A model generated the notes under the pieces. The model was not told the origin of the DNA and made no database searches. It saw only the letters and a list, made by a program, of their open reading frames with translations. Below, piece after piece: positions 15,998 to 24,216 of a stretch of 64,000 bases of DNA; position 1 is the stretch's first letter, and each line of letters starts with the position of its first letter. Location of the stretch: the NCBI RefSeq assembly GCF_044359855.1, contig NZ_CP132291.1, positions 1,116,001 through 1,180,000 of the forward strand, in the 5' to 3' direction. A program made the translations under genes and the position numbers. The stretch is from Rummeliibacillus pycnus_A (GTDB lineage Bacteria; Bacillota; Bacilli; Bacillales_A; Planococcaceae).

Positions 15998-16228
15998 TCA
16001 ATTTGACTTCTCACTTTCTTCCTGAATTGAGTTTAAAACTAGCTTCGTTTGATCGATTGCAGCAATTCGTAAGGCATCATATGCTCGATAGTGTGAATCA
16101 TAAGCAAAACTCGCCGCCATCATTAGATTTGTGACAAAAAACAAAAAAATCATAGCCGTTAAAAGCATAAAGCCTTGCTCATTCTTTAGAATTCGGCACA
16201 ATAAATTCTCTACTCCTTTCTTTACCAT
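15998..16228 (-). CDS. comGG: competence pseudopilin ComGG (short form)
   Basis: Last gene of the comG operon. The prepilin-like segment is NEQGFMLLTAMIFLFFVTNLMM: a Gly cleavage site then a hydrophobic helix, but no Glu at +5, as in other ComGG/GspK-type minor pilins. At 76 residues or fewer it is much shorter than B. subtilis ComGG (about 124). The ATG at 16228 has little ribosome site; AAAGGAG upstream of a TTG at 16201 may mark the real start. It overlaps comGF. Confidence 0.75.
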   Translation of the reverse strand: MVKKGVENLLCRILKNEQGFMLLTAMIFLFFVTNLMMAASFAYDSHYRAYDALRIAAIDQTKLVLNSIQEESEKSN

Positions 16229-16622
16229 TCATAAATTTTACCGTTGTATTTAATCTATTGTTGGCATATTCAAAGTTGACCATTGAAACGCCAAATAGTA
16301 AAGGTTGATAACCTTCTTCCCTTCTTAATTCCCCAGACGCTTGTTTTAGGCCTAAATTTCCTCTCGTTGATGAGTACTGAATATGATATGAAGTTCTACG
16401 ATAAAAATCTTTCGTATAGGTTAACTCTTTTTGCAATTGAAAAGAAAATAGTTCCCATTGTAATTCTTCAGTATTAAACATTCCATTGTTTTTATGGCTA
16501 CACCAAATAAAAAACAACAGAAAGAAATGAGCAAAACAAATTAAAATCATCAACTGTAATAATGCATCTAATAATGTAAACCCACGTTCATCTTTATTGT
16601 TTAAGAGTCTGTATTGACCCAT
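16179..16622 (-). CDS. comGF: competence minor pseudopilin ComGF
   Basis: A minor pseudopilin of the DNA-uptake pilus. The leader DERGFTLLDALLQLMILICF has the Gly-Phe cleavage site but Asp instead of Glu at +5. About 148 residues with the start at MGQYRLLNNKDERG; the frame is open to 16658 (TTG), and neither start has a strong ribosome site. It overlaps comGE upstream and comGG downstream. The C-terminal part has a FGVSMVNFEY stretch like other ComGF proteins. Confidence 0.8.
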   Translation of the reverse strand: MGQYRLLNNKDERGFTLLDALLQLMILICFAHFFLLFFIWCSHKNNGMFNTEELQWELFSFQLQKELTYTKDFYRRTSYHIQYSSTRGNLGLKQASGELRREEGYQPLLFGVSMVNFEYANNRLNTTVKFMNGKERSREFIVPNSKE

Positions 16623-16906
16623 AGTGTTTCTTTTTGAATTCCTGAGTATTGGATACAAATTTGAAACTCGTCCCCCTCCCAGTAATATGTGACGCCATCA
16701 ATTGTTATTTGTCCTTCATATTTTTGAAGCTTTTTAATGTTACCAGCTGCATATAATGCCGCTTCTGCGGCATGTAAACTCAACTTTTTTTGGTAAAGGG
16801 ATGTCTCTAGATGATAATAGAATGGCAATAATGTTCCAAAAATGAGGATCAAAATAACAAGTGTCAATAATGATTCCGGCAACGAGTGCCCACGTTCATT
16901 GGACAA
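16601..16906 (-). CDS. comGE: competence minor pseudopilin ComGE
   Basis: 101 residues. The type IV prepilin leader is NERGHSLPESLLTLVILILIF, with Gly then Glu at +5 and a hydrophobic N-terminal helix; a short polar domain follows. The TTG start at 16906 is preceded by AAGGGTG inside the end of comGD (11-base overlap). The comG position and leader define it; sequence conservation in this family is low. Confidence 0.82.
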   Translation of the reverse strand: MSNERGHSLPESLLTLVILILIFGTLLPFYYHLETSLYQKKLSLHAAEAALYAAGNIKKLQKYEGQITIDGVTYYWEGDEFQICIQYSGIQKETLWVNTDS

Positions 16907-17369
16907 TTTTCACCCTTCCTTCACCTAGATATACAATCAGCTCTACTTTTCTTCCATTCACAGAAAATGTCATCGTCCCTGCTCTACTAACCGTTTGTCT
17001 TTCCGTGAAAATCACATGATCTAACGTACTGTAATACCGATATGCAATATTTTCCGGGTATTTTCTAACAACAATAGGTTTAACCGTACTAATTTGAGGT
17101 ACATAAACTTGAATTTCTCCAATCTTGTCAAATACGTATAGACTTGCAGCACCTTGATAACGAAATGACATCGCATGCGTCAGCTCGATATCTAATTTTA
17201 ATTGTTCTATAAAACGATTTTCTATTTGTCGATCTAACTGTTTCTTTCCCACACTAATACCGATTGTGCAAATGAACATTGTAATCGCCAAAACAAGTAG
17301 CATCTCGATAAGAGTAAAACCTTTCTGATTGTTACTATGACATTTAGTTTGAAACGTCAACTTTTCCAT
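16896..17369 (-). CDS. comGD: competence pseudopilin ComGD
   Basis: A GspH-like minor pseudopilin. NNQKGFTLIEMLLVLAITMF is a full prepilin leader cleaved after Gly, with Glu at +5. About 157 residues, with a beta-rich C-terminal half (MTFSVNGRKVELIVYLGEGR). It overlaps the end of comGC by 26 bases. The ATG at 17369 has a weak ribosome site, and the TTG three codons later is an alternative. Processed by ComC, which is not in this window. Confidence 0.87.
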   Translation of the reverse strand: MEKLTFQTKCHSNNQKGFTLIEMLLVLAITMFICTIGISVGKKQLDRQIENRFIEQLKLDIELTHAMSFRYQGAASLYVFDKIGEIQVYVPQISTVKPIVVRKYPENIAYRYYSTLDHVIFTERQTVSRAGTMTFSVNGRKVELIVYLGEGRVKIVQ

Positions 17370-17658
17370 CTGCTATCGTAATTGTTTTCCCTTCACATGT
17401 TTTTGAATCACTTGCTTTTAAATATTCTTTATTTTCTAATTCTGATATCGACGTCGGATATTGTCCTAAATCAATGCGATAAGCCTCTACTTGTCCCTGT
17501 ACCATTTTGACGTAGGCATCGCAGCCCTTCTTATCAACTGTTGTGAAGTGCTTTGTTACATTTGGAATGGCTATTAAAATCAGAACTGAAATAATAAACA
17601 ACACAATTAACATCTCGATTAAAGTAAATCCTTTTTGATTGTTTTGTTTTAATATCAT
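17344..17658 (-). CDS. comGC: competence major pseudopilin ComGC
   Basis: The main subunit of the competence pseudopilus that draws DNA across the wall. 104 residues. Leader NNQKGFTLIEMLIVLFII with cleavage at Gly-Phe and Glu at +5. Two cysteines (KKGCDAY and SKTCEGK) fit the intramolecular disulfide known in ComGC. The frame is open up to 17715, but AAAAGGAG lies before the ATG at 17658. Confidence 0.93.
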   Translation of the reverse strand: MILKQNNQKGFTLIEMLIVLFIISVLILIAIPNVTKHFTTVDKKGCDAYVKMVQGQVEAYRIDLGQYPTSISELENKEYLKASDSKTCEGKTITIADGKVDVSN

Positions 17659-17671
17659 AGTCCGCTCCTTT

Positions 17672-18745
17672 TTAAACAAGTTCCAACATTTCGTACATTG
17701 GTAGTAAAATAGCAAGATAAGCTCCTAAAATACAAAGTGCAATAATGACAAAAAGTAGAGGTTGCACAAGAGCTAATACCCTTTGAACATTATTTTCTGT
17801 TCGATCAGTTAGAAATTCGCTATAAATTTGTAGTTCGCGCCCAAGATTTCCCCCTTGTTCACCATGAATAACATGTGCATAGAATCCTTTATAAAAAAAG
17901 TTCTCTCTTTCTATAGCTGTAGATAGTGAATCTCCATAGACAATCCTATTTTGAATTATTTCTGCAATCTTTGCTAAATAAGGTTGTAGCGACTGCTTTT
18001 GTAGAATATCAAGTCCTTCTTGCATCGGCATACCACTTTCTATGAGACCACCTAATTCATAAGATATTTGCCTAGTAATTTGTAATTTAAATTGTCGGTT
18101 GACCAGAGGTATTTTCATTAAAAAACGAATTTGTTCTTCAATTGTTTTTTTACATAGCCAACGCCAGATGATAATTAAGACGCCCAATCCCCCAATTGCC
18201 AGTACTATTATAAAATCTGGTAAATGCAAAAATAAGGCAGACAATGTTAAATCTAAATTCCCTTCTGCTGAGCGGTTATTTATCATAAAAGACATATTAG
18301 GTAAGAAATATGTTCTAAAGGCTAAAAATAAGACAATTAGAAATAGGAAAAGGACAATTGGGTATGTCATCAATTTAATTAGACGTTGCCTGTTCTGTAT
18401 CTTTTTTTCTAACTGATTTGCAACTGTTTTTAATGCTTGTACAGTTTTACCGTGCTGCTCGGCCACTAAAATTGTCATTAGATAAATTTTAGGATAGCCT
18501 AATACATTTAATACATCTGTCATTGATGCACCATTGCGTAACTGATTTAAAATATCATCTTCCATTTCTGACTTACTTTTTAAATGATGGGGCATAAGCA
18601 TGAATAAAGAATCCGAAAATGTATATCCTTCATCCAATAACACACTCATCTTTTTTAATAACTGTGCAGGTTCTTTCAATTGAATTTTTCTCTTTAAAAA
18701 AAGCTTATCCATCCAATCTTTCTTTTGGATTAAGGGTAATTGCAC
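17672..18745 (-). CDS. comGB: competence pilus inner-membrane platform protein ComGB
   Basis: A GspF/PilC-type membrane platform. 357 residues with two repeated T2SF domains and three hydrophobic regions (YPIVLFLFLIVLFLAF, FIIVLAIGGLGVLIIIW, VQPLLFVIIALCILGAYLAI). Family signatures are LLDEGYTFSDSL, EQHGKTVQAL, LIESGMPMQEGL and HGEQGGNLGREL. The GTG start at 18745 has AAAGGGGG nine bases upstream and overlaps comGA by 41 bases. Confidence 0.93.
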   Translation of the reverse strand: MQLPLIQKKDWMDKLFLKRKIQLKEPAQLLKKMSVLLDEGYTFSDSLFMLMPHHLKSKSEMEDDILNQLRNGASMTDVLNVLGYPKIYLMTILVAEQHGKTVQALKTVANQLEKKIQNRQRLIKLMTYPIVLFLFLIVLFLAFRTYFLPNMSFMINNRSAEGNLDLTLSALFLHLPDFIIVLAIGGLGVLIIIWRWLCKKTIEEQIRFLMKIPLVNRQFKLQITRQISYELGGLIESGMPMQEGLDILQKQSLQPYLAKIAEIIQNRIVYGDSLSTAIERENFFYKGFYAHVIHGEQGGNLGRELQIYSEFLTDRTENNVQRVLALVQPLLFVIIALCILGAYLAILLPMYEMLELV

Positions 18746-19736
18746 TAAATCTTACCCCCTTTGCTATCTGACCTTCTAGCGTTTTTTCAGACGGAAGTTT
18801 ATATGACTTGCCTGTTTCTATTGCTTCAAATGCTTTTTCTAAACAACTTTCTGATAATATTTCAAATACTGCCGAGGCTTTTTGGTCTGATGTTAAATGA
18901 ACGAGACGTTGTGCTACGACACCTAATACAGTTTGTTTTAACTCCTCAAGTGAAATACCTAAATCTAATAATCGATATAAACAACCAACTGTATCTTTAC
19001 TATGAATAGTCGTAACCACTAAATGACCCGTCAGTACTGCTTCGATCGCAATTTGTGCCGTCTCTCTATCTCTTATTTCACCTATCATAATAACGTCTGG
19101 CGAGTGTCTCAATATTGCTTTTAAACCAACTGCATAAGTTACTCCAGCTCTTTCATTTACTTGGATTTGTAACAAATGTGATTGATTATTTTCCACAGGA
19201 TCTTCCAAAGAAATAATGTGTTTTTGAAAGTTTGTTGCAAGATGATGAATTAATGAATAGAGTGTAGTGGATTTGCCACAACCAGTTGGACCTGTCACAA
19301 ATAATATTCCTTGTGGCTGTTCGACAAGTTGAACTAATTGTTTTGCAGAATCAACAAATACACTTAATTCTGATATTGGTAATGTTCGATTTTGGAGCAT
19401 TAATCTTATTACTAGACTTTCTCTTAAAAAAACAGAAGGTAAGGTAGAAACACGAAAAGAAATTTGTTGTTCATTGAATTTTTGCTCGAATGAGCCACTT
19501 TGGGGTTTGCGTTTTTCACTTATGTCTAAAGAGGATAAATATTTCAAATAGGAAATCATACGATCTCCAATATCAAGGGGAAGGTGACCAGCCGATATTA
19601 GCTGCCCAAACTTTCGATAATAAATTTCATATTGATTATTTGTAGGCATGAGATGTAAATCTGATGCACCAAATTGCAAAGCTTTTTGTAATAGTTGCAC
19701 CGATTTTTGTTCGATAATTGTTTCAGTAAATGACAT
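18705..19736 (-). CDS. comGA: competence pilus assembly ATPase ComGA
   Basis: A GspE/PilT-family secretion ATPase, first gene of comG. 343 residues. N-terminal LQFGASDLHLMP, Walker A GPTGCGKSTT, Asp box ISLEDPVE, Walker B DVIMIGEIRDRETAQIAIEA and His box TGHLVVTTIHSKD are all intact. The frame is open to 19790, but GAGAGGAGG precedes the ATG at 19736. The 300-bp upstream spacer (to 20035) should hold the ComK-dependent promoter; I cannot identify a clean ComK box there. Confidence 0.95.
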   Translation of the reverse strand: MSFTETIIEQKSVQLLQKALQFGASDLHLMPTNNQYEIYYRKFGQLISAGHLPLDIGDRMISYLKYLSSLDISEKRKPQSGSFEQKFNEQQISFRVSTLPSVFLRESLVIRLMLQNRTLPISELSVFVDSAKQLVQLVEQPQGILFVTGPTGCGKSTTLYSLIHHLATNFQKHIISLEDPVENNQSHLLQIQVNERAGVTYAVGLKAILRHSPDVIMIGEIRDRETAQIAIEAVLTGHLVVTTIHSKDTVGCLYRLLDLGISLEELKQTVLGVVAQRLVHLTSDQKASAVFEILSESCLEKAFEAIETGKSYKLPSEKTLEGQIAKGVRFSAITLNPKERLDG

Positions 19737-20035
19737 TGTACCTCCTCTCAACCATACAAGTAATGACCGCTCTTTACTTGTTAAAAACATTATACATGGT
19801 CTATATTGGAAATGAAAGGATTTATTTCAATTGATATTCATCACATTTTCCCTGTTCTACTTTTTCTCATAGTGCTATTTCCCTTAATTAGACAACAGTA
19901 CTACATGTATTTGGATGAATTTCATTAAATTTCCACAAAAAAATCACATTTAATTGAAGAAAAGTTTTTTTCTACTGCTACAATTGAATTATTGCTTTAT
20001 AATAATAGTATTCAAATAGGAGGTGAAGAGATTAC

Positions 20036-20731
20036 ATGTTAAATTCACTAAAAGTTACAAGTACTTTATCTGATGAAACTAGATTCTCTATATACCAATT
20101 TATGTTACAGGAAAAGAAATCTTTTTCTGTTCAAGATATTGCTGACCGCTTTCATATTCACCCTAATGTAGCGCGACTTCATTTAACAAAACTAACTGAA
20201 ATTGCAGTAATCAGCTCAGAATATGAAAAGACTGGTAAGGGTGGGCGACCTGGACGTAGATATAAAGCTGAAGAAAAAGGCGTTACATTATCTTTTCCAA
20301 AAAGAAATTACGATGAATTACTTGAATGGGCTCTTGAAATTCTAACAGAATTTGGTGAAGAAGCAAATAATGTAGGCAAGAAAATTTGTTATAAAAAGGG
20401 TTCGGAAGACATGGAAAAACTTGTCTTAAGCCACGGTAAAGATCGACTTCAACTTACATTTGATGAAAGATTAGAATTGATTACTGAAGCAGCATCATTA
20501 ATCGGTTATGTACCTTTAATTAAAGAGACGCCAGATGGTAAGACAATATCTTTTGCAGTTTATAATTGCCCATATAATAATGAAATACAAAAGCATTCAA
20601 CACTTGTTTGCGATTTACACGAATCCTACTTAAAAGGTCAATTCGATACGCTTTTCGATGTCAAAGATTTTGTGCAGATTGAAAGTATGACTAATAGTTG
20701 TGATTACTGTACTTATAGAATTAACGTATAA
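20036..20731 (+). CDS. winged-helix regulator with C-terminal cysteine cluster (SufR/COG2345-like)
   Basis: 231 residues. The N-terminal winged helix (TLSDETRFSIYQFMLQ, then FSVQDIADRFHIHPNVARLHLTKL) is followed by the linker GKGGRPGRRYKAEEKG. The C-terminal domain ends with cysteines arranged NCPYNNE, C-x13-C (VCDLHESYLKG), and NSCDYCTYRI. This architecture is that of SufR-like regulators, where the cysteines bind an Fe-S cluster. That it senses iron-sulfur or redox state here is inference. GGAGGTG precedes the ATG. It is monocistronic with its own terminator. Confidence 0.78.
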   Translation: MLNSLKVTSTLSDETRFSIYQFMLQEKKSFSVQDIADRFHIHPNVARLHLTKLTEIAVISSEYEKTGKGGRPGRRYKAEEKGVTLSFPKRNYDELLEWALEILTEFGEEANNVGKKICYKKGSEDMEKLVLSHGKDRLQLTFDERLELITEAASLIGYVPLIKETPDGKTISFAVYNCPYNNEIQKHSTLVCDLHESYLKGQFDTLFDVKDFVQIESMTNSCDYCTYRINV

Positions 20732-20744
20732 TATAATATCTGGT

Positions 20745-20787
20745 AAGACTTTGTGAAATATTACACTGCATTGTCACAAAGTCTTTT
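20745..20787 (+). terminator. terminator of the winged-helix regulator
   Basis: A 12-bp stem, AAGACTTTGTGA pairing with TCACAAAGTCTT, has a 17-base loop and a short T run. Confidence 0.65.
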
Positions 20788-20868
20788 AACTTGCGGTTTA
20801 CATGTATCAATATAATCATTTATAATGATTATGAGATTATTGTGTCGTCGAAAAGGAGGGAATCGTAC

Positions 20869-21111
20869 ATGGATAATATGTATAAGGTGCTTGGCTTCTG
20901 GACAGGTATTTTCGCAGTTATGTTTTATTTAGGTGATATGAAAGAGGTTTCGCTATTATTCTTAGCTAATACAGGATTTTTCCTTCTATTAGGTTTTTTA
21001 AACCTAACAGAACGTATGTATATGTACATTTTCGGTGCTTACTTAACAGTATTCTTTGCTGGTTTCACGTACTGGACTACATTCATTCACGTCCCAGGTT
21101 TAGAACATTAA
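20869..21111 (+). CDS. yqgY: YqgY-type small membrane protein (DUF2626)
   Basis: 80 residues, nearly all membrane. Opening MDNMYKVLGFWTGIFAVMFYLGDMKE is characteristic of DUF2626; two further helices follow (LLFLANTGFFLLLGFL, YMYIFGAYLTVFFAGFTYW). AAAAGGAGGG lies just before the ATG at 20869; the frame further upstream is not needed. The family is confined to Bacillales, as far as I know, and its function is unknown. A terminator follows. Confidence 0.88.
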   Translation: MDNMYKVLGFWTGIFAVMFYLGDMKEVSLLFLANTGFFLLLGFLNLTERMYMYIFGAYLTVFFAGFTYWTTFIHVPGLEH

Positions 21112-21116
21112 TAGTT

Positions 21117-21147
21117 AAAAAAGACAGTCAAACGGCTGTCTTTTTTC
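21117..21147 (+). terminator. terminator of yqgY
   Basis: AAAAAAGACAG pairs with CTGTCTTTTTT around an eight-base loop, with a T run. Confidence 0.85.
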
Positions 21148-21166
21148 TTTTATACAGTTTTCACTA

Positions 21167-21195
21167 TTGACATAGTAAAAATGGTCGTATATGAT
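21167..21195 (+). promoter_or_regulatory. near-consensus sigma-A promoter of the sRNA candidate
   Basis: TTGACA (21167-21172), 17-bp spacer, TATGAT (21190-21195). No gene follows on this strand before a terminator 100 bases later. Confidence 0.7.
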
Positions 21196-21201
21196 ATATT
21201 A

Positions 21202-21302
21202 GTAGCTTAACTTTATCCCTCCCATTTATATATGGTGAGAAAACATCCCCTAGATGAAGATTAATATCTTCTACTTAAGAGGCCTATAAAGCCTCTTTTT
21301 TT
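21202..21302 (+). ncRNA. candidate small RNA with C-rich motifs
   Basis: A strong promoter upstream and a strong terminator (AAGAGGC, loop, GCCTCTT plus eight or more T at 21277-21303) enclose about 100 bases without a real gene; the only ATG frame is ten codons without a ribosome site. The RNA would carry TATCCCTCCCATT and ACATCCCCTAG, C-rich stretches able to pair with Shine-Dalgarno sequences, and an internal hairpin GAAGAT-TAAT-ATCTTC. C-rich unpaired motifs are the hallmark of Gram-positive sRNAs such as RsaE/RoxS; identity with those is not claimed. Confidence 0.5.
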
Positions 21303-21330
21303 TGCGATTTTTAACTTTATTATTGATTTC

Positions 21331-21363
21331 AAAACCGTATCCATCTCGTGGATACGGTTTTTA
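21331..21363 (+). terminator. second strong hairpin terminator after the sRNA candidate
   Basis: ACCGTATCCA pairs with TGGATACGGT around a five-base loop and is followed by five T (A run on the other side). It belongs to no visible gene and may back up the sRNA terminator. Confidence 0.6.
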
Positions 21364-21504
21364 TCTATAAATTGAATTACTATTTTTTATGTACTTCATT
21401 TAATACATCATATTAATTTTTGTAATTGAATCAATTTCATAAATCCGTTTTTGATTTTTAAATACGAACATTCAACATACTAACTTTTCCATATTTAGAT
21501 ATCG

Positions 21505-21622
21505 ATGTTCCGCTACAGACGGCGCTTTCCACGGGCTTGGCTTCAATCTCCTCGTCACTTCGTTCCTGCGGGGCTTTCAGCTCAAGCTTTTCCCGTAGGA
21601 GTCGCCGTCTTTCGCTCCACAA
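21505..21622. repeat. GC-rich intergenic repeat block
   Basis: A GC-rich patch inside the 21112-21780 spacer with GGCGCTTTCCACGGGC and CTCCTCGTCACTTCG. It also contains a 40-base stretch (21561-21600) that recurs with a single mismatch at 28597-28636. It ends GGAGTCGCCGTCTTTCGCTCCA. It is a dispersed-repeat copy, not a gene, although a frame on the minus strand is open across it. Confidence 0.7.
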
Positions 21623-21740
21623 TAACAAAATTGGATATAAATCCTTTTTGAGTTTCATAGGTTTTAAACGTTTGCCAAGAGAGTAAACAATAACATACCT
21701 ATTTTAAGTAGAGGGTGTTAAATTATTAGATCAAATATAT

Positions 21741-21777
21741 AAAAAAATAGCACCTAAATGTAAGTTCAGGTGCTACT
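21741..21777 (-). terminator. terminator of yqgX
   Basis: On the minus strand, TAGCACCTGAA pairs with TTTAGGTGCTA and a run of seven T follows, right after the yqgX stop. Confidence 0.85.
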
Positions 21778-21780
21778 CTA

Positions 21781-22425
21781 TTAGAATCCATTTAAAAATG
21801 GATTTTGTTCCATTTCAATATCAACTCTAGTTGGATTGCCATGACCAGAGTATATAATAGTTTCCTCATCAAGCGCTAATAATTTATTATGGATGGATTC
21901 TAAAAGTTGTTTACTGTCCCCACCTTCTAAATCAGTGCGTCCAATACTACCTTCAAAAAGTGTATCCCCTACAATCGCAAAGCCTTCATCTTCAAATAAA
22001 AATGTAATACTCCCAGGTGAATGGCCTGGAGTGTACAAAATGTCAAATGTAAAATTAGCAAGCTCCAGTCTTTGTTCTTGTTCAATTAAGTAGTCAGCAG
22101 GCTCAATTTGAATATTAGGAATTTCTGCATACCGTCCAGATCCATTCTTCATAGGATCTTGCAACCATTTTGATTCCTTTTTATGCAAGTACACTGGTAT
22201 TTTAAATGTATTTCTAACATCATCTACAGCACCAATATGATCAAAATGAGCGTGTGTTAATAAAATAGCTATTGGCTTCAAATTAAGTACTCTTATTTGA
22301 TGCACAAGTTTATCACCCTCACCTCCAGGATCAATTACCAAACATTCCTTATTCGAATTACTTATTAAATAACAATTCGCTTGAACAGGTCCAAGCGGAT
22401 ATGTACGTATATTCAACACTTTCAT
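21781..22425 (-). CDS. yqgX: metallo-beta-lactamase-fold hydrolase YqgX (glyoxalase II-like)
   Basis: A cytosolic hydrolase with the di-metal signature THAHFDHIGAV, the later His in YTPGHSPGSITF, Asp in VGDTLFEGSIGRTD and the final His in YSGHGNPT. These are the hydroxyacylglutathione-hydrolase-like ligands. About 214 residues. The GAAGAGGTG ribosome site can serve ATG 22425 or GTG 22419. In Bacilli the natural substrate may be a bacillithiol thioester, but that is inference. Confidence 0.92.
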   Translation of the reverse strand: MKVLNIRTYPLGPVQANCYLISNSNKECLVIDPGGEGDKLVHQIRVLNLKPIAILLTHAHFDHIGAVDDVRNTFKIPVYLHKKESKWLQDPMKNGSGRYAEIPNIQIEPADYLIEQEQRLELANFTFDILYTPGHSPGSITFLFEDEGFAIVGDTLFEGSIGRTDLEGGDSKQLLESIHNKLLALDEETIIYSGHGNPTRVDIEMEQNPFLNGF

Positions 22426-22652
22426 CACCTCTTCTTCATTATACAGATAAAAATACAGTTGGCTACTATCTTGTGAGTCTTTCTAATGACACAGAAATCT
22501 GTCAGGTATTGTCATATATAAAAGTTATTATTTTCAAGTACTTTCGAATTTCCGTCACTTTTTATTCTCGACAAAAGCTGGAAATAGAATTACAATAGAG
22601 AAGGAATAATGCTTACGGCATTCATTTTCTGATGTCGAAAGGAGTGTCTCTA

Positions 22653-22835
22653 TTGAACTTATTAATGGTTATTTTTGGCCTAGTAGCTATCCTAGGTCTT
22701 GTCGGCACTGTGCAAGCTCTTAAAGAAAAAGCTATTCTTGGAATAATCTTTAACTTCGCGGCATTCGCAGTGTTTGGATGGTTCGTAGTAATGACTGTCC
22801 TACATCAAGGTTTTCCACCAAGCCTTCATCACTAA
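22653..22835 (+). CDS. yqgW: small membrane protein of the YqgW (DUF2759) type
   Basis: 60 residues with two helices (LLMVIFGLVAILGLVGTV and GIIFNFAAFAVFGWFVVMTV) and a short polar end. An in-frame ATG at 22632 lies inside the ribosome site region; AAAGGAG eight bases before TTG 22653 makes that the likely start. Position opposite yqgX matches B. subtilis yqgW. Function unknown. Confidence 0.78.
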   Translation: MNLLMVIFGLVAILGLVGTVQALKEKAILGIIFNFAAFAVFGWFVVMTVLHQGFPPSLHH

Positions 22836-22852
22836 TTGAAAATTGGTAGGAG

Positions 22853-22884
22853 AAAGGATATCCTCTTTTGGATATCCTTTTTTA
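22853..22884 (+). terminator. terminator of yqgW
   Basis: AAAGGATATCC pairs with GGATATCCTTT around a six-base loop, then a T run. Confidence 0.85.
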
Positions 22885-22953
22885 ATCTGAAAATTCCCAA
22901 TTATCAATAGTTTTCACTATTTAAATGAGGTATTTATATAATTAATGGTATTT

Positions 22954-24048
22954 CTATCCTTGAAGCAATAGCCAGTCTTTTACCTTAAATTTCTTGGTTG
23001 TGAATACTTTTTCATAGTTATAACCGGTTAGACACACACTACCTTTTGAAGAACAGACAATGGGTTCATAATTTTTCATTTCACCTATTTGTTGAACACC
23101 ATGAATTGAGGTGTGTACAAGTTGAAATGGATTTTCTTCTTCATCTATTTTACCACTCTTTGTCGGTAATAATGTAATAATTGATTGATCATCTAACCAT
23201 TGCACTTCAGGTACAAACCATTGCGAGAAATTGGTAACAGCAGGTGTTTCCCATACTTGCTTTTGCGTTCCCTTTTGTAATACATACTGAAACTCCTCAC
23301 GTTTGAAATCCATTGAAACAATTAATGTGGATTGTTTATAACTATTCATATAAACTACTTGATGATTAGATAATGGTGTTTCTTTATTATTTCTCCAGTC
23401 AACTTTTGACAAAGTCCCGCCGTTTAGAGGGTTGTTGCTCATTCTATTCATCCATAAAGTATCATCTGTTAACCATACCCAAAATGGATTTTCTGATTGA
23501 AATTCATGTAGCTGCTCTTTTTTACTTTCAAAGACATAACTTTTATAAGAAAAGTTATCACTAAATGACGCAAATGCTAATAAGTCTACATTATTAGGAT
23601 TCCATACAATTGATAACTCTGACGATGTAACTTCAAAATGATGTAATGGTTTCCCCTCGACCGAAAGTATCGTGACTTTTGCTTTTTTTTCGTTACTTGC
23701 TGTTTGAATAAGTATTTGCTTCATACTAGGATGGATGAACGCTTGTATAATGTCGTCATTAGTGGAGTAGATTGTTTTCTTTTTCCCCGTTAATAAATTG
23801 TATCTAACTAAGTGTTCTCCTTTTTGATCCTGTTTAATAAAAAGAACTTCAATTTCAGATAAGAATCCAACAACACTATGTAGTTCATCTGTTTTTAATC
23901 GATAAGGAACAACATTCGATATTGTTTTTACAGTTTCTATTGATTTCTTTTCAGACTGCTTCTGTTCGTCCTTTGAATTTAAGTTTTGTTGTTGGCATGC
24001 AGCAAGGAAAACGGCAGAAATAAGTAATAGAAATGCAATTTTCTTCAT
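22954..24048 (-). CDS. yqgU: YqgU-type lipoprotein
   Basis: Predicted lipoprotein: MKKIAFLLLISAVFLAAC with lipobox LAAC at residues 15-18, then a charged linker. The rest, about 340 residues, has repeated short strands with W and Y (FWVWLTDDTLWMNRMS, PEVQWLDDQSIITLLP), consistent with a beta-propeller-like extracellular domain. ATG 24048 follows AAAGGAT by nine bases; a GTG at 24057 is too close. In B. subtilis yqgU is also near ltaS. Role unknown. Confidence 0.82.
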   Translation of the reverse strand: MKKIAFLLLISAVFLAACQQQNLNSKDEQKQSEKKSIETVKTISNVVPYRLKTDELHSVVGFLSEIEVLFIKQDQKGEHLVRYNLLTGKKKTIYSTNDDIIQAFIHPSMKQILIQTASNEKKAKVTILSVEGKPLHHFEVTSSELSIVWNPNNVDLLAFASFSDNFSYKSYVFESKKEQLHEFQSENPFWVWLTDDTLWMNRMSNNPLNGGTLSKVDWRNNKETPLSNHQVVYMNSYKQSTLIVSMDFKREEFQYVLQKGTQKQVWETPAVTNFSQWFVPEVQWLDDQSIITLLPTKSGKIDEEENPFQLVHTSIHGVQQIGEMKNYEPIVCSSKGSVCLTGYNYEKVFTTKKFKVKDWLLLQG

Positions 24049-24159
24049 CGTTGCCACATCCTTTCTAGCTATTCTATTATACGATTAATTATATAAAAAG
24101 CTATCATTCTAATAAAATTTTTTTATGTCAAGAGAAATGAAAAACTTCATCTCATAAAT

Positions 24160-24194
24160 AAAAAACCACATAGCTATTAAAAGCCATGTGGTCA
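24160..24194 (-). terminator. terminator of ltaS
   Basis: On the minus strand, GACCACATGGCT pairs with AGCTATGTGGTT and a T run follows. Confidence 0.85.
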
Positions 24195-24216
24195 ATAATA
24201 TATCATTTATCTAATT

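Noticed and set aside
19737..20035. ComK box in the comGA upstream region
   Set aside because: Several AAAA and TTTT runs occur, but no pair with the right spacing stands out from the AT-rich background.
21458..21658. 66-codon minus-strand frame ahead of the yqgX terminator
   Set aside because: It runs across the GC-rich repeat copy and has no ribosome site; composition is that of the repeat.
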